A stretch of 64,000 bases of DNA from Massilia atriviolacea (lineage in GTDB: Bacteria; Pseudomonadota; Gammaproteobacteria; Burkholderiales; Burkholderiaceae_D), in NCBI RefSeq assembly GCF_003953935.1, contig NZ_RXLQ01000007.1:124001-188000 (forward strand), written 5' to 3'. Within the stretch, counting starts at the first letter, position 1, and each line of letters begins with the position of its first letter. The notes under the pieces are model-generated. The model saw only the letters and a program-made list of their open reading frames with translations. It had not been told where the DNA came from and made no database searches. Both the position numbers and the translations under genes were made by a program. Shown here piece by piece: positions 7,917 to 18,939 of this stretch.

Positions 7917-10724
7917 CTAGGACGATTGCGCGGCGGCCGCCGCCAGCGCGCGCGACTGGGCCACCAGCATGGCGTTGAATTCCTCGGCCGGCACCGGGCG
8001 CGCGAACAGGTAGCCCTGGCCGTAGTCGCAGCCGGCCGCCAGCAGCAGCTCGCGCTGCCGGTCGGTCTCGACTCCTTCGGCGATCACGCGCAGGCCCAGC
8101 TTGTGGGCCATGACGATGATCGCTTCCGAGAGCGCCATGTCGCTCGATTCGGGCGCCAGGTTGCGGGTAAAGGAACGGTCGATCTTCAGGTAGTCGATAT
8201 CGAATTTTTTCAGGTACGAGAGCGAGGAGTAGCCGGTGCCGAAGTCGTCCAGCGCGACCTGGATGCCGGCGTCGCGCAGCTGCAGCAGCTTGTCGGTCAC
8301 GCCGCTGCTGGCGTCGAGCAGCAAGCCTTCGGTGATCTCCACCACCACCGCCTGGCCCGACAGGCCGAGCTCGCGCAGGTGCGCCAGCCAGCCTTCGTAA
8401 CCCTTGCCTTCGCGCTGGAATTCGAGCGGCGACTGGTTCACGCTGACCTGGAATTCGGGATGGTGCTCGCGCCGCCACAGGCTGGCCCAGCGCGCCGATT
8501 CCTTGAACACCCACTCGCCGATATCGAGAATCAAGCCGCTCGACTCGGCCAGCGGAATGAATTCCAGGGGGCTTACCAGGCCGCGCTGCGGGTGCTCCCA
8601 GCGGATCAGGGCTTCGGCCTTGTGGATCTTCCCGCTGCGCAGGTGCACGATCGGCTGGAAGTAGACGCGGAACTGGCCGCCCTTGAGGGCGCTGCGCAGG
8701 TCGTTGGTCATGCGCATGCGGTTGATGGCCGCCACCTGCAGCGCCGGCGTGAAGTAGCTGAAGCGGTTGCGCCCGGCGTCCTTGGCCGCGTACATGGCCT
8801 GGTCGGCGTGCTTGAGCAGGTCGTCGATGTCGCGCGCGTCGTCCGGATACACGGTGATGCCGACGCTGGCCGAAATGTAGGCCTGCTCCTGCCCCAGCGC
8901 GAACGGCGCCTGCAGCACGTCGAGGATCTTTTGCGCGATCGCGCCGACGCTGCCGGTTTCCGCCAGCTGCGGCAGGATCACGGTGAATTCGTCGCCGCCC
9001 AGGCGCGCCACCGTGTCCGACTCGCGCACGCAGGCGCTGATGCGGCGCGCGGCGTCGACCAGCAGCACGTCGCCCTGCTGGTGGCCGAGCGTGTCGTTGA
9101 CTTCCTTGAACTGATCGAGGTCGATGAACAGGATCGCCACGCGCGTGCCGTCGCGCCGGCAGCGCAGGATGTCGTGCTCCAGGCGGTCGTGGAACATGCG
9201 CCGGTTGGGCAGCTGCGTGAGCGGGTCGAAATTGGCCTGCTGCCAGATCAGCGCTTCCGAGGTCTTCTTTTCGGTCACATCCTCGATCATGCACAGGTGG
9301 TGCGCGGCGTCGGCCGGGGCATCGATGGCGGCGATCGACATGTCGACCCAGACCACGCTGCCGTCGGGACGCAGCAGGCGGCGCGCGCTCTTGAAACCGG
9401 TGATGCCGCCCGCGCCCAGCTGCGCCATGCGCGCCGCCTCGCTGGCCACGTCGTCGGGATGGGTGATGTCGTCGCAGCGCCCGCGCTTGAGTTCTTCCGG
9501 CGAACGTCCGCTGATCTGGGCGAAGCGCGGGTTGATGTCCTTGAACTGGCCGCTGGCCGAATCGATCAGGGCGATGCCCATCGGCGCTTCTTCGAACATG
9601 GTGCGAAAGCGCAGTTCGCCCTGGCGGATGCTTTCCTGCGCGCGGCGCCGTTCGCGCGCCAGCAGCGACACGTGCACCGCCGCGCCGCCGACCAGCAGCA
9701 GGCCGGCCGCCAGCAGCGAGCGGTACAGCCAGGTCAGGTAGCTGGCCGCCGGGTCGGTGCTGTACATGAAGCCGTCGAAGGACGCATTGCGCGGCAACAT
9801 GCCCAGGTCGGCGTAGATATCGGCGATGTGGCGCCAGCGGTCCGGATTCATGTAGCCGATTTCGACCAGCACCGGCTGCACCAGCGGCTCCATCTGGCGC
9901 GCTTCGAACAGCAGGTGCTGGCGGTCGTGGCGGCGGGTGTACTTGGACAGGATCAGGTCGGCGATTTCGCCCTGGTTGGCCATGGCGTAGGCCCAGCCCT
10001 TCATGCTGGCGGCGCGGAAGGCGCGCACGCGTTCCGGGTGGGCGGCGATCTGGCGCTCGCTGGTAAACAGGTTGTCGCCGTAGAAATCGATGCCCGCTTC
10101 GCGCGGGCTGTGCACGTCGTAGGCGAAGCCGAGGCGGTCCAGGTAATCGGGCTCGTTGGTGATGTAGGCCGAGTAGGCGTCGACCTTGCCCTTGACCAGG
10201 TCGTCCGGGTTGAAGCTGTGCTCGACCCGCACCAGGCTCTTGGGGGGCACGCCTTCCTTGTTCAGGTAGGCGATCAGTTCGTCGGCCTGGGTGAGTTCGT
10301 CCGTGAGCGAGCCGATCATGACGCGCTTGCCCTTGAGGCTGCGGATGTCGGGCCGCTCCTCGCTTTTGCGCACCAGCAGCACGTAGGGCGAATGCTGGAA
10401 CACCACGCCCAGCACCACCAGCGGCTTGCCGGCCAGGCGCGCCAGCAGCAGGCTGCTGCTGCCGACGCCGAATTCGGCCTTGCCGGCGCTGACGTTGCGT
10501 TCGGGTTCGTTGCCGTCGGTGCCTTCGGCGATGTGGACGTCGAGGCCGGCGTCGCGGTAAAAGCCTTTTTCGAGGGCGGCGTAGTAGCCGGCGAACTGGA
10601 ACTGGTGGGTGTGCTTGAGCTGGAGGGTGACCCTGTCGCGCGCGTGGGCGGGCGCGGCGATGCACATGGCAATTGCCAAGGCAAAAGCCGTCGACAGGCG
10701 GCGGGCCAGGGGGAGTCGGGTCAT
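7917..10724 (-). CDS. NMT1/THI5-like periplasmic sensor with PAS, GGDEF and EAL domains
   Basis: A four-part signalling protein of 935 residues. A signal peptide (cleavage near APAHA-RD) is followed by an NMT1/THI5-type solute-binding domain (TLQLKHTHQFQFAGYYAAL..KGFYRDAGLDV). One membrane helix is near residue 325 (SLLAAGLLLVGGAAVHVSLLA), then comes a PAS domain, then GGDEF with an intact RLGGDEF loop and REsD I-site. The EAL domain has AEALIRW, DDFGTGYSSLSYLKKF and VIAEGVET. It probably senses a small molecule in the periplasm and changes cyclic di-GMP. Both catalytic signatures look complete, so the net activity cannot be predicted. Confidence 0.92.
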   Translation of the reverse strand: MTRLPLARRLSTAFALAIAMCIAAPAHARDRVTLQLKHTHQFQFAGYYAALEKGFYRDAGLDVHIAEGTDGNEPERNVSAGKAEFGVGSSSLLLARLAGKPLVVLGVVFQHSPYVLLVRKSEERPDIRSLKGKRVMIGSLTDELTQADELIAYLNKEGVPPKSLVRVEHSFNPDDLVKGKVDAYSAYITNEPDYLDRLGFAYDVHSPREAGIDFYGDNLFTSERQIAAHPERVRAFRAASMKGWAYAMANQGEIADLILSKYTRRHDRQHLLFEARQMEPLVQPVLVEIGYMNPDRWRHIADIYADLGMLPRNASFDGFMYSTDPAASYLTWLYRSLLAAGLLLVGGAAVHVSLLARERRRAQESIRQGELRFRTMFEEAPMGIALIDSASGQFKDINPRFAQISGRSPEELKRGRCDDITHPDDVASEAARMAQLGAGGITGFKSARRLLRPDGSVVWVDMSIAAIDAPADAAHHLCMIEDVTEKKTSEALIWQQANFDPLTQLPNRRMFHDRLEHDILRCRRDGTRVAILFIDLDQFKEVNDTLGHQQGDVLLVDAARRISACVRESDTVARLGGDEFTVILPQLAETGSVGAIAQKILDVLQAPFALGQEQAYISASVGITVYPDDARDIDDLLKHADQAMYAAKDAGRNRFSYFTPALQVAAINRMRMTNDLRSALKGGQFRVYFQPIVHLRSGKIHKAEALIRWEHPQRGLVSPLEFIPLAESSGLILDIGEWVFKESARWASLWRREHHPEFQVSVNQSPLEFQREGKGYEGWLAHLRELGLSGQAVVVEITEGLLLDASSGVTDKLLQLRDAGIQVALDDFGTGYSSLSYLKKFDIDYLKIDRSFTRNLAPESSDMALSEAIIVMAHKLGLRVIAEGVETDRQRELLLAAGCDYGQGYLFARPVPAEEFNAMLVAQSRALAAAAAQSS

Positions 10725-10913
10725 CGGTCGGTCACACGGCTAGGTGTGCACAAAAGCAACGTATGAAGCGATTGTACTGACCTTCCCGGCCGGGACAGCG
10801 GAAAATGCGAACTGTGTGCGTGGCACAACAGGGGGTGTTGCAAAAGCGATGGCGACAGCGGCGGTGGGAGGGATTTGCGCTCGCAGCATGCCGTGACCGC
10901 CTCCACCCCAAGA

Positions 10914-10940
10914 ACGTCGTTCCCGCAAAGGCGGGAAAAA
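10914..10940. repeat. REP-like palindrome, copy 2
   Basis: CGTCGTTCCCGC, loop AAAG, then GCGGGAAAAACG: a hairpin in the gap between ygiQ and the sensor gene. The rest of that 298-base gap shows no convincing gene. Confidence 0.6.
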
Positions 10941-11022
10941 CGTTTTGCGGGTTGTGATCTCAACCCGCATCAGGCAAGGCATTGAACCGAAGGCGGCTGC
11001 GATTGGCGGCGAACTGCCGCCC

Positions 11023-13302
<2,280 letters not shown>

Positions 13303-13454
13303 TGGGCGGTATTGTACCGGAAAACCTTCCGGAACAACTCGGCCCCACCCTTTTTCAAGGGTGTTTGCAGCGAAAAAACGTCTTATGTTTCAATAACTTG
13401 TGACGTTTGTGCCACATTAAGAGGCAGCCGGAGGGACGCTTGGGTCCCCCTGGT

Positions 13455-13826
13455 TCAGATACCCATGTTCGACAGCATGCGGCCCAGCTCGCGCAGGGCG
13501 GGTTCCAGGCGCGGATGTTCGGCCGCGAATTTGGCCGTGATTTCCTGGCTGCGCTCGGCCAGGCCGTAGGTCGTGGTATCGGGCGGTTCGGCCAGCAGGG
13601 CGGCGGCCGGGTCGTCCCGTTCGGCCGCTGCGGCCTGTTCGGCCAGCGCTTCATCGCTCAGGGCAGCCTGGGCGGCGGCGGCGCGCTTGTCCAGCAGGGC
13701 CTGGATGTCGCCGTCGAGCTGGAGCAGCAAGCCTTGCAATTCTTCGTCGACCTGTTCCGTCTGCGCCAGGTTGGCATGCAGGGTTTTCAGGTGCGACTTC
13801 AGGTTCGCTGTGTCGTCGTTCAACAT
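13455..13826 (-). CDS. DUF4404 family protein
   Basis: A small acidic protein of about 123 residues. It has a predicted coiled-coil start (NLKSHLKTLHANLAQTEQVDEELQGLLLQLDGDI) and the conserved ending ERSQEI..FAAEHPRLEPALRELGRMLSNMGI, which identify DUF4404. ATG at 13826 has GAGG upstream; an ATG at 13841 overlaps the end of the VF530 gene. The two genes overlap or nearly touch and are probably one transcript. The function is unknown. Confidence 0.8.
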   Translation of the reverse strand: MLNDDTANLKSHLKTLHANLAQTEQVDEELQGLLLQLDGDIQALLDKRAAAAQAALSDEALAEQAAAAERDDPAAALLAEPPDTTTYGLAERSQEITAKFAAEHPRLEPALRELGRMLSNMGI

Positions 13827-13833
13827 GTCATCC

Positions 13834-14049
13834 TCATTCATCGGTAAATTTTGTCGCCAGAAACAGTTCTTCGACCTTGGTGCGTGCCCACGGCGTCTTG
13901 CGCAGGAATTTCAGGCTCGACTTGATGCTCGGATCGCTGATGAAGCAATTGATATCGATCCGCTTGCCGAGTCCATCCCAGCCGTAATGCGCGACCAGCC
14001 TGGTCAACAGCGATTCTAAGGTAATACCGTGTAAGTCGTGAACACTCAT
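13834..14049 (-). CDS. VF530 family DNA-binding protein (DUF2132)
   Basis: A 71-residue protein matching VF530 along its whole length: [23 protein letters not shown], then [24 protein letters not shown]. The family has a small helical fold and is described as DNA-binding, with no defined target. It lies immediately upstream of the DUF4404 gene, with overlapping stop and start regions. Confidence 0.9.
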   Translation of the reverse strand: MSVHDLHGITLESLLTRLVAHYGWDGLGKRIDINCFISDPSIKSSLKFLRKTPWARTKVEELFLATKFTDE

Positions 14050-14149
14050 TGCTGCAATGGATCCTATGGCGCGTGGGGCGAAAGCCGATACCGTCCTTAT
14101 ACACCCAAATCGCGGCCATATCCATGCGCAGAATGCCGCAGCGGCGTCC

Positions 14150-14533
14150 CTATTCGCGGAAAATGCGCACCTCGGTGTCGCATGCTTGGGCGTGCTCGAC
14201 CATGTGGACGGTGCCGCGCGCGCAGCCGGGCTTGCCGTAATCGGCGTGGAAGGCCAGCACCAGGTCGACGCCGCTGGCCAGCATGCGCTGGTTCAGGCCG
14301 CGCCACGCTTCGCCGGGAAAGGCGCGCTGATCGGCGCGGTTCTTCTTCATGCGCGTCACCTCCAGGCCCAGCTCGGCGGCGATGGCGACCGCGCAGGCGT
14401 CGGCGCCCGGCGTGTCGCCGGTCACGATCCTGCTGCCCGCCGGCAGCGCCGCCAGGATGCGCCGCATGCTGGGGAGATTGTCCCAGGTGGTCGAGCCGGT
14501 CACCAGGACAGAGGATGGCAGGCTGTCATTCAC
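14150..14533 (-). CDS. SLOG-domain protein (DUF2493)
   Basis: About 127 residues forming a single Rossmann-like SLOG domain. [11 protein letters not shown] is the first strand and glycine loop, [22 protein letters not shown] the diagnostic GxxxGAD motif region, and [19 protein letters not shown] the later conserved part. Such proteins are thought to bind nucleotides or their derivatives. The start codon is GTG. It is a stand-alone gene here, with no clear partner. Confidence 0.8.
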   Translation of the reverse strand: MNDSLPSSVLVTGSTTWDNLPSMRRILAALPAGSRIVTGDTPGADACAVAIAAELGLEVTRMKKNRADQRAFPGEAWRGLNQRMLASGVDLVLAFHADYGKPGCARGTVHMVEHAQACDTEVRIFRE

Positions 14534-14598
14534 CGGCGCCCCGCCTCAACGGGTAAACGGCCATTCGCCGCTGGCCTGGCTCCGTAGTTCCGGCCACC

Positions 14599-15024
14599 TT
14601 ACATCACGATCGAGAAGTTGAACTTGCCGCCGGCCGCTGCCGCTTCCTGGGCGTAGGCAATGCTCTCTTCGAGTTCCTGCACGATCTCGCCGTGCGCATT
14701 GTCTTCCTCGCCGAAAACGATGTTCTTTTCCTGTATCGTCGCAAGCAATTGTTCGAGGGCATCAAGGGCAACGCCGGCATCGGTCCACACGCCGTCGACG
14801 GCCATCAGTTCGTCGGTCGATTCGAAGCCGTCGGGAAGCTCGTCCTCGTCGCCGATGTTAAATGCCAGGTCGGTCGAATCGCACCACTCGGACAAGGGCA
14901 CGAGGCCGGCGTCGCGGCAGATCTCGTCGAGCTGGTCGAGATGTTCGTGCAGCGCATATTTGTCGGACTGATCGGAACTGACCACGCCATCGACCAGGTA
15001 ATTGGCCCACAACACTGTGCTCAT
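14599..15024 (-). CDS. Hypothetical acidic protein
   Basis: About 141 residues beginning MSTVLWANYLVDGVV. The start at 15024 has GAGGAG upstream; a longer frame to 15156 runs into the decayed gene upstream and is not needed. The protein is acidic, without membrane segments, and ends GGKFNFSIVM. I do not recognise a named domain. Homologous-looking proteins are common beside housekeeping genes in this group, but that is an impression, not a result. Confidence 0.7.
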   Translation of the reverse strand: MSTVLWANYLVDGVVSSDQSDKYALHEHLDQLDEICRDAGLVPLSEWCDSTDLAFNIGDEDELPDGFESTDELMAVDGVWTDAGVALDALEQLLATIQEKNIVFGEEDNAHGEIVQELEESIAYAQEAAAAGGKFNFSIVM

Positions 15025-15059
15025 AAGACTCCTCGCAATAGCAAACGTGATTGGAACGG

Positions 15060-15395
15060 CATTGAGCCGTGAATCCGGATCGACCAGGCCAGCGCAGGCG
15101 ACGTCGACGGCATACAGCGGCAACAACAGGCACATTCTATCAACAGATTTCGCCACATAAACTTATTCGTCAGGCTGAGTTTGCCGGCACCCGGAAGCAG
15201 TCCGAACGGCGATCCGGCCTGCGCCAGCGGCAAGGGCCAGAACAGGGAGACCAGATGCACGCCGGCCAGCAAGTCGGGCACGGGATGGGAACAGGCGGCC
15301 ACGGCCAGCGCCAGGCGCGCGCGCGGCGGGGCCGTCGGCGCATGGGCGACATCGACGGCCCCGCCGCTGGCCGCATGGCCGATCAGCGACGACAC
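15060..15395 (-). pseudogene. Remnant of a membrane-bound metal-dependent hydrolase (YdjM/DUF457-like)
   Basis: A GTG-started frame reads SSLIGHAASGGAV, which resembles the N terminus of YdjM-type hydrolases. It passes without the expected HRxxTHS core straight into ALAVAACSHPVPDLLAGVH, LFWPLPLAQAGSPFGLLPGAGKLSLTN and MWRNLLIE, which look like the family's C-terminal half. After that the reading frame shifts: the continuation CLLLPLYAVDVACAG lies in another frame. An internal deletion plus a frameshift therefore best explain it. The family assignment rests on recalled motifs and is moderately sure. Confidence 0.55.
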
Positions 15396-15661
15396 GCGCG
15401 CGCCAGCAAGGTGGCCACGCCCCACCAGAAGGCGCCCCACAGCAGCAGCACGCAGGCCCAGCCCAGCTCCGACGGCCCGGCCCAGCCGCCGCCGGACGGG
15501 CCGTTGCCGAACACCGGCAGGCCCAGCGCATCGAGCAGGAACAAGGGGCCGTAGATGGTGGCAGCGATGGCCGGGCCCAGCGTGCCGCCGCCGGCCCCGA
15601 TCCACGACGCCAGCGCGTGAATGCCGGCCAGGCCGCTGAACAGCACGGCGCGCAACTTCAT
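15383..15661 (-). CDS. Small hypothetical membrane protein
   Basis: A 92-residue protein with hydrophobic stretches near the start (LRAVLFSGLAGIHALASWIG), in the middle (LGPAIAATIYGPLFLLDALGL) and at the end (LGWACVLLLWGAFWWGVATLLA). Its stop overlaps the start of the decayed hydrolase gene, so the two may once have formed an operon. It lies at the left edge of the AT-rich island, and its natural promoter may have been displaced. No family is recognised. Confidence 0.55.
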   Translation of the reverse strand: MKLRAVLFSGLAGIHALASWIGAGGGTLGPAIAATIYGPLFLLDALGLPVFGNGPSGGGWAGPSELGWACVLLLWGAFWWGVATLLARACRR

Positions 15662-15707
15662 ATCCGAGAGCTATGATAACTCGACGTTTGTTTGCCCATT
15701 CAGAATG

Positions 15708-16370
15708 TCAACGTTGCCTATATCGCATGGACAGCGCATTGTATAGTTCTGTACTAAAATTTGCGCTCGCAACATCGAGAGTTGCGACAATGTCAACTAG
15801 ATGGATGTTGTCTTCCTGTCCTGACCATTCCTTAATATATGTGCCCGTCTTGTATCCGTGATCTTGCCTGAAGATGTTTAGGACATTTTTCGACACATAC
15901 TGGACAAGTATTTGGTCCCACGTCATTTCGAACGCATCGAAGCATGCTTCAAGAACGGGGAGTTCGTTCCGCCGACATACAGCCAAACCAGCAAGCAATT
16001 CAAACAAATTTCTAGGATCATTTCTGGACAACATCCATCGGGATCCATCAAACTCTACTGCATCACAGCTAGGATGTGACATGCTCACCAAGTGCTCGGC
16101 TGCACGTTCCAAATCTCCCTTCGCTGCTACCAATTCATGCGACAACATGAAGTGAAGGATGTCGATCAATTCAACGACTACTTGTTGCAAATCTGAAGAT
16201 TCTTTCTTCCACCACTTCCAGCCTAAGTGATCCAACGCCTCGCCAACCTCAACCACAACGGCACGCAAGAAAGGGTAGCCGGCATTCAACCAATCTGTAT
16301 TGACAATAGAGTTCATCTGAGATTGAAGGGCAAGCAATTGCCGTGCCTGTTCAAGTTGTAGTGGTTTCAT
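15708..16370 (-). CDS. Dimeric all-alpha dUTP diphosphatase
   Basis: About 220 residues with the features of the all-alpha dUTPase (dUTPase_2) of phages and some bacteria: NTDWLNAGYPFLRAVVVEVGEALDHLGWKWWKK, with the first metal-binding E-x3-E, then VVVELIDILHF with the second acidic pair, and the typical ending KNVLNIFRQDHGYKTGTYIKEW. It should hydrolyse dUTP (and perhaps dUDP) to dUMP. The ATG overlaps the 3' end of the XRE regulator gene by 20 bases, so the two are coupled. It is AT-rich compared with the flanks and sits in an accessory island, suggesting a phage-related or anti-phage role rather than housekeeping. Confidence 0.85.
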   Translation of the reverse strand: MKPLQLEQARQLLALQSQMNSIVNTDWLNAGYPFLRAVVVEVGEALDHLGWKWWKKESSDLQQVVVELIDILHFMLSHELVAAKGDLERAAEHLVSMSHPSCDAVEFDGSRWMLSRNDPRNLFELLAGLAVCRRNELPVLEACFDAFEMTWDQILVQYVSKNVLNIFRQDHGYKTGTYIKEWSGQEDNIHLVDIVATLDVASANFSTELYNALSMRYRQR

Positions 16371-16716
16371 ATAGTTCCTTTTTTGCTCGCTCTAGCCTAG
16401 ATGATTGATAAGTTATCGTATCATTGGGGCCAGAAATTGAATCGAGAATTTGGTTGATCGCTGCGCGAACGTCTGCGAACGCAGTACCAGAAAAATCAGT
16501 ACGAATGCGGTCCGCTAGCGCAGACGCCGAAATTTCGAGGCTGAGCTGAAAACCGCATCTATTCATACAGAGAATAATTACATCCGTGGGCGGTATAGCG
16601 CGGCCAGAGATGTACTTCGATAACATTGGTTGGCTTTTGCCCAAGAGCTTGGCGAAATCCTCTTGAGACAGGCCGGAATTCTGCAAGGCGATCTTCACAA
16701 TGTCCTTAGGTTTCAT
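16351..16716 (-). CDS. XRE-family helix-turn-helix regulator
   Basis: About 121 residues starting MKPKDIVKIALQNSGL. The helix-turn-helix is SQEDFAKLLGKSQPMLSKYISGRAIPPTDVI near residues 18-48. Other in-frame starts exist at 16740 and 16788; the shortest is chosen because the regulator homology begins there. The C-terminal half is of unknown type. It is divergent from the methyltransferase across a very short gap containing a TATTC/GAATA inverted repeat, so it may control both directions, much as small controller proteins do in restriction-modification systems. Confidence 0.72.
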   Translation of the reverse strand: MKPKDIVKIALQNSGLSQEDFAKLLGKSQPMLSKYISGRAIPPTDVIILCMNRCGFQLSLEISASALADRIRTDFSGTAFADVRAAINQILDSISGPNDTITYQSSRLERAKKELYETTTT

Positions 16717-16748
16717 ACTGTTCTTGACAGAAATTTTCATTAAGATAC

Positions 16749-16765
16749 TATTCGTCACAAGAATA
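16749..16765. promoter_or_regulatory. Candidate operator between XRE regulator and methyltransferase genes
   Basis: An inverted repeat TATTC, seven bases, GAATA in the short divergent gap. Its place between the regulator and methyltransferase starts is what an autoregulatory site would have. The arms are short, so this is suggestive only. Confidence 0.3.
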
Positions 16766-16782
16766 ACATCGTACAAATAATC

Positions 16783-17994
16783 ATGCAATGGTCCATTGAT
16801 AGCGGTCGGGGTAACAGGGCAGTAGGTCAGTTTGCAACACCCGATTGGGTTGCACAGCTACTCTGTTCTCGGTTGCGCACGCCTCCTACCATCGCGGCCG
16901 ACCTGGGGATCGGAAAGGGCGCGCTTTCGCTAGCCCTAGCAGAACGATTTCCTGGGGTGCGGATAGTTGGTGTGGAAAACTACTCAACGCCGCGGAGAAG
17001 CCAAGCCGCAATGCGAAGCGAGGGAATAACTCTTGTGCGTCGAGATGTAGCCGCTGCGTCCTTTTCTCCATGGTTTACTAAAATGTACGGAAAGATGGAC
17101 ACGATCATCTGCAATCCGCCGTTCACCTATATCGACAACCATCCTTCTATTCATCAACTACTCAGCAGCTATAGGATGCGGGCTAACAGGGAAACAAAGT
17201 ATCAACGCTTAGACTTAGTTTTCCTAGCCCATGCGATGAAGTTGTTAAAATCTAGCGGAGAAATGGCGTTCATTCTTCCGATTTCGGCCTTCAGCATGTC
17301 CCGATCGTTCACAAATCTCCAGGCGATGGTCAGCCACTTCGGCCTGCAAGAGATTATCAGTCTACCCCGCACCCTTTACCAAGATGCCGAAGTCGAAACC
17401 GCAGTGCTGGTTTTTCGCCCCAAGTCGAACGCGAATGCGCTTGACAGATTTACAGTCTATGCTGCGGACTCTCAAGGATCTCTAGACAAGATTGGACAAT
17501 TTTCGTGTCGGGCACTAGCTCAGGAATTTTCTCCGATAACCCATAGCGAGGTTGCAAGGCCAAACTCACTAGGAGAGCTCGGAGGCGCTATAGCTAGAGG
17601 GCGGCATTCTTCTCGGGCACTATCACATCAGGGCGTCTCTCACTTTCACACCACTTCGTTCCAACAGTATCCCAACGCAGAGATCAGTTTCGACAGAATG
17701 AGCGAACGAAATGATCATAAAATAGATGCTCCGGCTAGGGAGGGAGACATTTTGATACCGCGAGTAGGGACTCGTTGCTTAGGACGTGCCGCAATCGTAG
17801 TTAGCGGAAGTCAGTACATCTCCGACTGTATTTTCCGAATTTCCGTACCTGTTGCGAAGCGCAGGAAAATTTGGGAGTTTATTTCTTCAGAAGCAGGAAG
17901 TGCATGGCAGTTGAGCCTTGCTCGTGGCGCGTGCGCGAAATTCATTACGCAGCGCGACCTACTCTTCGCCTCGTTGCCATCAACAGTTAGATAG
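16783..17994 (+). CDS. N6-adenine DNA methyltransferase with a possible target-recognition domain
   Basis: 403 residues. The methyltransferase part has GQFATPDWVAQLL (about 15-27), the SAM-binding motif I DLGIGKG (40-46), the acidic motif II in VGVEN, and the catalytic motif IV NPPF (111-114), the form used by N6-adenine enzymes such as HsdM or TaqI types. The C-terminal third contains EGDILIPRVGTRCLGRAAIV and ISDCIFRISV, which look like an HsdS-style recognition half. No endonuclease is recognised in this window, so it may be solitary or part of an unusual system with the divergent XRE-dUTPase pair. The start has no clear ribosome site. Confidence 0.78.
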   Translation: MQWSIDSGRGNRAVGQFATPDWVAQLLCSRLRTPPTIAADLGIGKGALSLALAERFPGVRIVGVENYSTPRRSQAAMRSEGITLVRRDVAAASFSPWFTKMYGKMDTIICNPPFTYIDNHPSIHQLLSSYRMRANRETKYQRLDLVFLAHAMKLLKSSGEMAFILPISAFSMSRSFTNLQAMVSHFGLQEIISLPRTLYQDAEVETAVLVFRPKSNANALDRFTVYAADSQGSLDKIGQFSCRALAQEFSPITHSEVARPNSLGELGGAIARGRHSSRALSHQGVSHFHTTSFQQYPNAEISFDRMSERNDHKIDAPAREGDILIPRVGTRCLGRAAIVVSGSQYISDCIFRISVPVAKRRKIWEFISSEAGSAWQLSLARGACAKFITQRDLLFASLPSTVR

Positions 17995-18033
17995 CAGTAC
18001 AATAATAACTGTCGAAAATTTAAGTTAAGGATA

Positions 18034-18939
18034 TCATATATTAATCCTGACAATGTATCTGTGCCATACATTTACGCCCGAAGATCGTTTAGATTTCTTG
18101 CGTGGATGATCAAATAGGATGCCCGCCTCATTTGGAAAGAGACTAGCAAACACAGCAGTCGCAATACCACAAGGTTTAGTCCCGATGGGCGCGATAAACA
18201 TTTTACTACCTCGCGATAAAGAGTTACGAGTACGCTGAAGGCAGTCAAATGCGGAGCCAGGATCATTAGCCGAACAATAGGCTACATCAAAACCGCTTTG
18301 CTCAGACAGCATCGGAAGATGTGGAACGATCGCGTTAAGCTCCCATCCGGCCTGAAAAGCAGGAACCCCAAAAACAACCTTAACGGTTTTTTCCACAATC
18401 ATTTGATATTCGCTAAGGGCACGCGCCATCCTCTCAGGCTCATACCCAAGAAAGAACACCCCAGCCTCCACTTCGTCACTTGACAAATCAACAACTGCGT
18501 GGGGTATCGGATGGTATCCAGAAATCAATTCTGACAGTGCAAATGATTCACCTCCGACAGGCTGCGTGTAGTCTCTGGGCTCAACATAAATAATTTGAAA
18601 AATCCGGACGCCCAACGCGATTAGGCCGCGTATCACGCAGAACAATTCAGCAAAGCCGAGCGTAGTAGCTTCAAGCACTATTTGTCGGCCATCGATGTAA
18701 TTCTGCAGCAGACCAGCACATACATCGGCGCTTGAAGTCACTCCATCGACGCTTAGTGCCATATTTTGAATGTCATAGCTCACCAACACTTTATCGTGTG
18801 CTGGCGCGCCCTCAATCTTTATTGCTAATTCTTCCCGCTGATCTACTGGGATACCATGGAAAAGAACGGCATCTTGACGCATCCCCAATTCTTCAACGCT
18901 ATCATGGTGACTGGAGTAAAAATGAGCAGAACTAGCCAT
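18034..18939 (-). CDS. Third gene of the PRTase-ATPase cassette, unrecognised alpha/beta protein with a GTKP motif
   Basis: About 301 residues, not assigned to any family. It alternates strand-like and helical segments (KVLVSYDIQNMAL, QIVLEATTLGFAELF, VRIFQIIYVEP, TVKVVFGVPAFQAGWEL), suggesting a Rossmann-like fold. Near the C terminus PIGTKPCGIATAVFA (251-265) recalls the GTK loop of some CARF-type ligand sensors. That is a resemblance only. There is no signal peptide or membrane helix. The ATG at 18939 overlaps the stop of the ATPase gene (TAATG), so the two are translationally coupled. It could be the effector or the sensor of the cassette. Confidence 0.7.
   Translation of the reverse strand: MASSAHFYSSHHDSVEELGMRQDAVLFHGIPVDQREELAIKIEGAPAHDKVLVSYDIQNMALSVDGVTSSADVCAGLLQNYIDGRQIVLEATTLGFAELFCVIRGLIALGVRIFQIIYVEPRDYTQPVGGESFALSELISGYHPIPHAVVDLSSDEVEAGVFFLGYEPERMARALSEYQMIVEKTVKVVFGVPAFQAGWELNAIVPHLPMLSEQSGFDVAYCSANDPGSAFDCLQRTRNSLSRGSKMFIAPIGTKPCGIATAVFASLFPNEAGILFDHPRKKSKRSSGVNVWHRYIVRINI

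Noticed and set aside
6589-10766. Open frames of over 1300 codons on both strands over the sensor and permease genes
   Set aside because: They are Arg/Ala/Gly-rich shadows of real genes in a GC-rich sequence. The true frames carry recognised domains.
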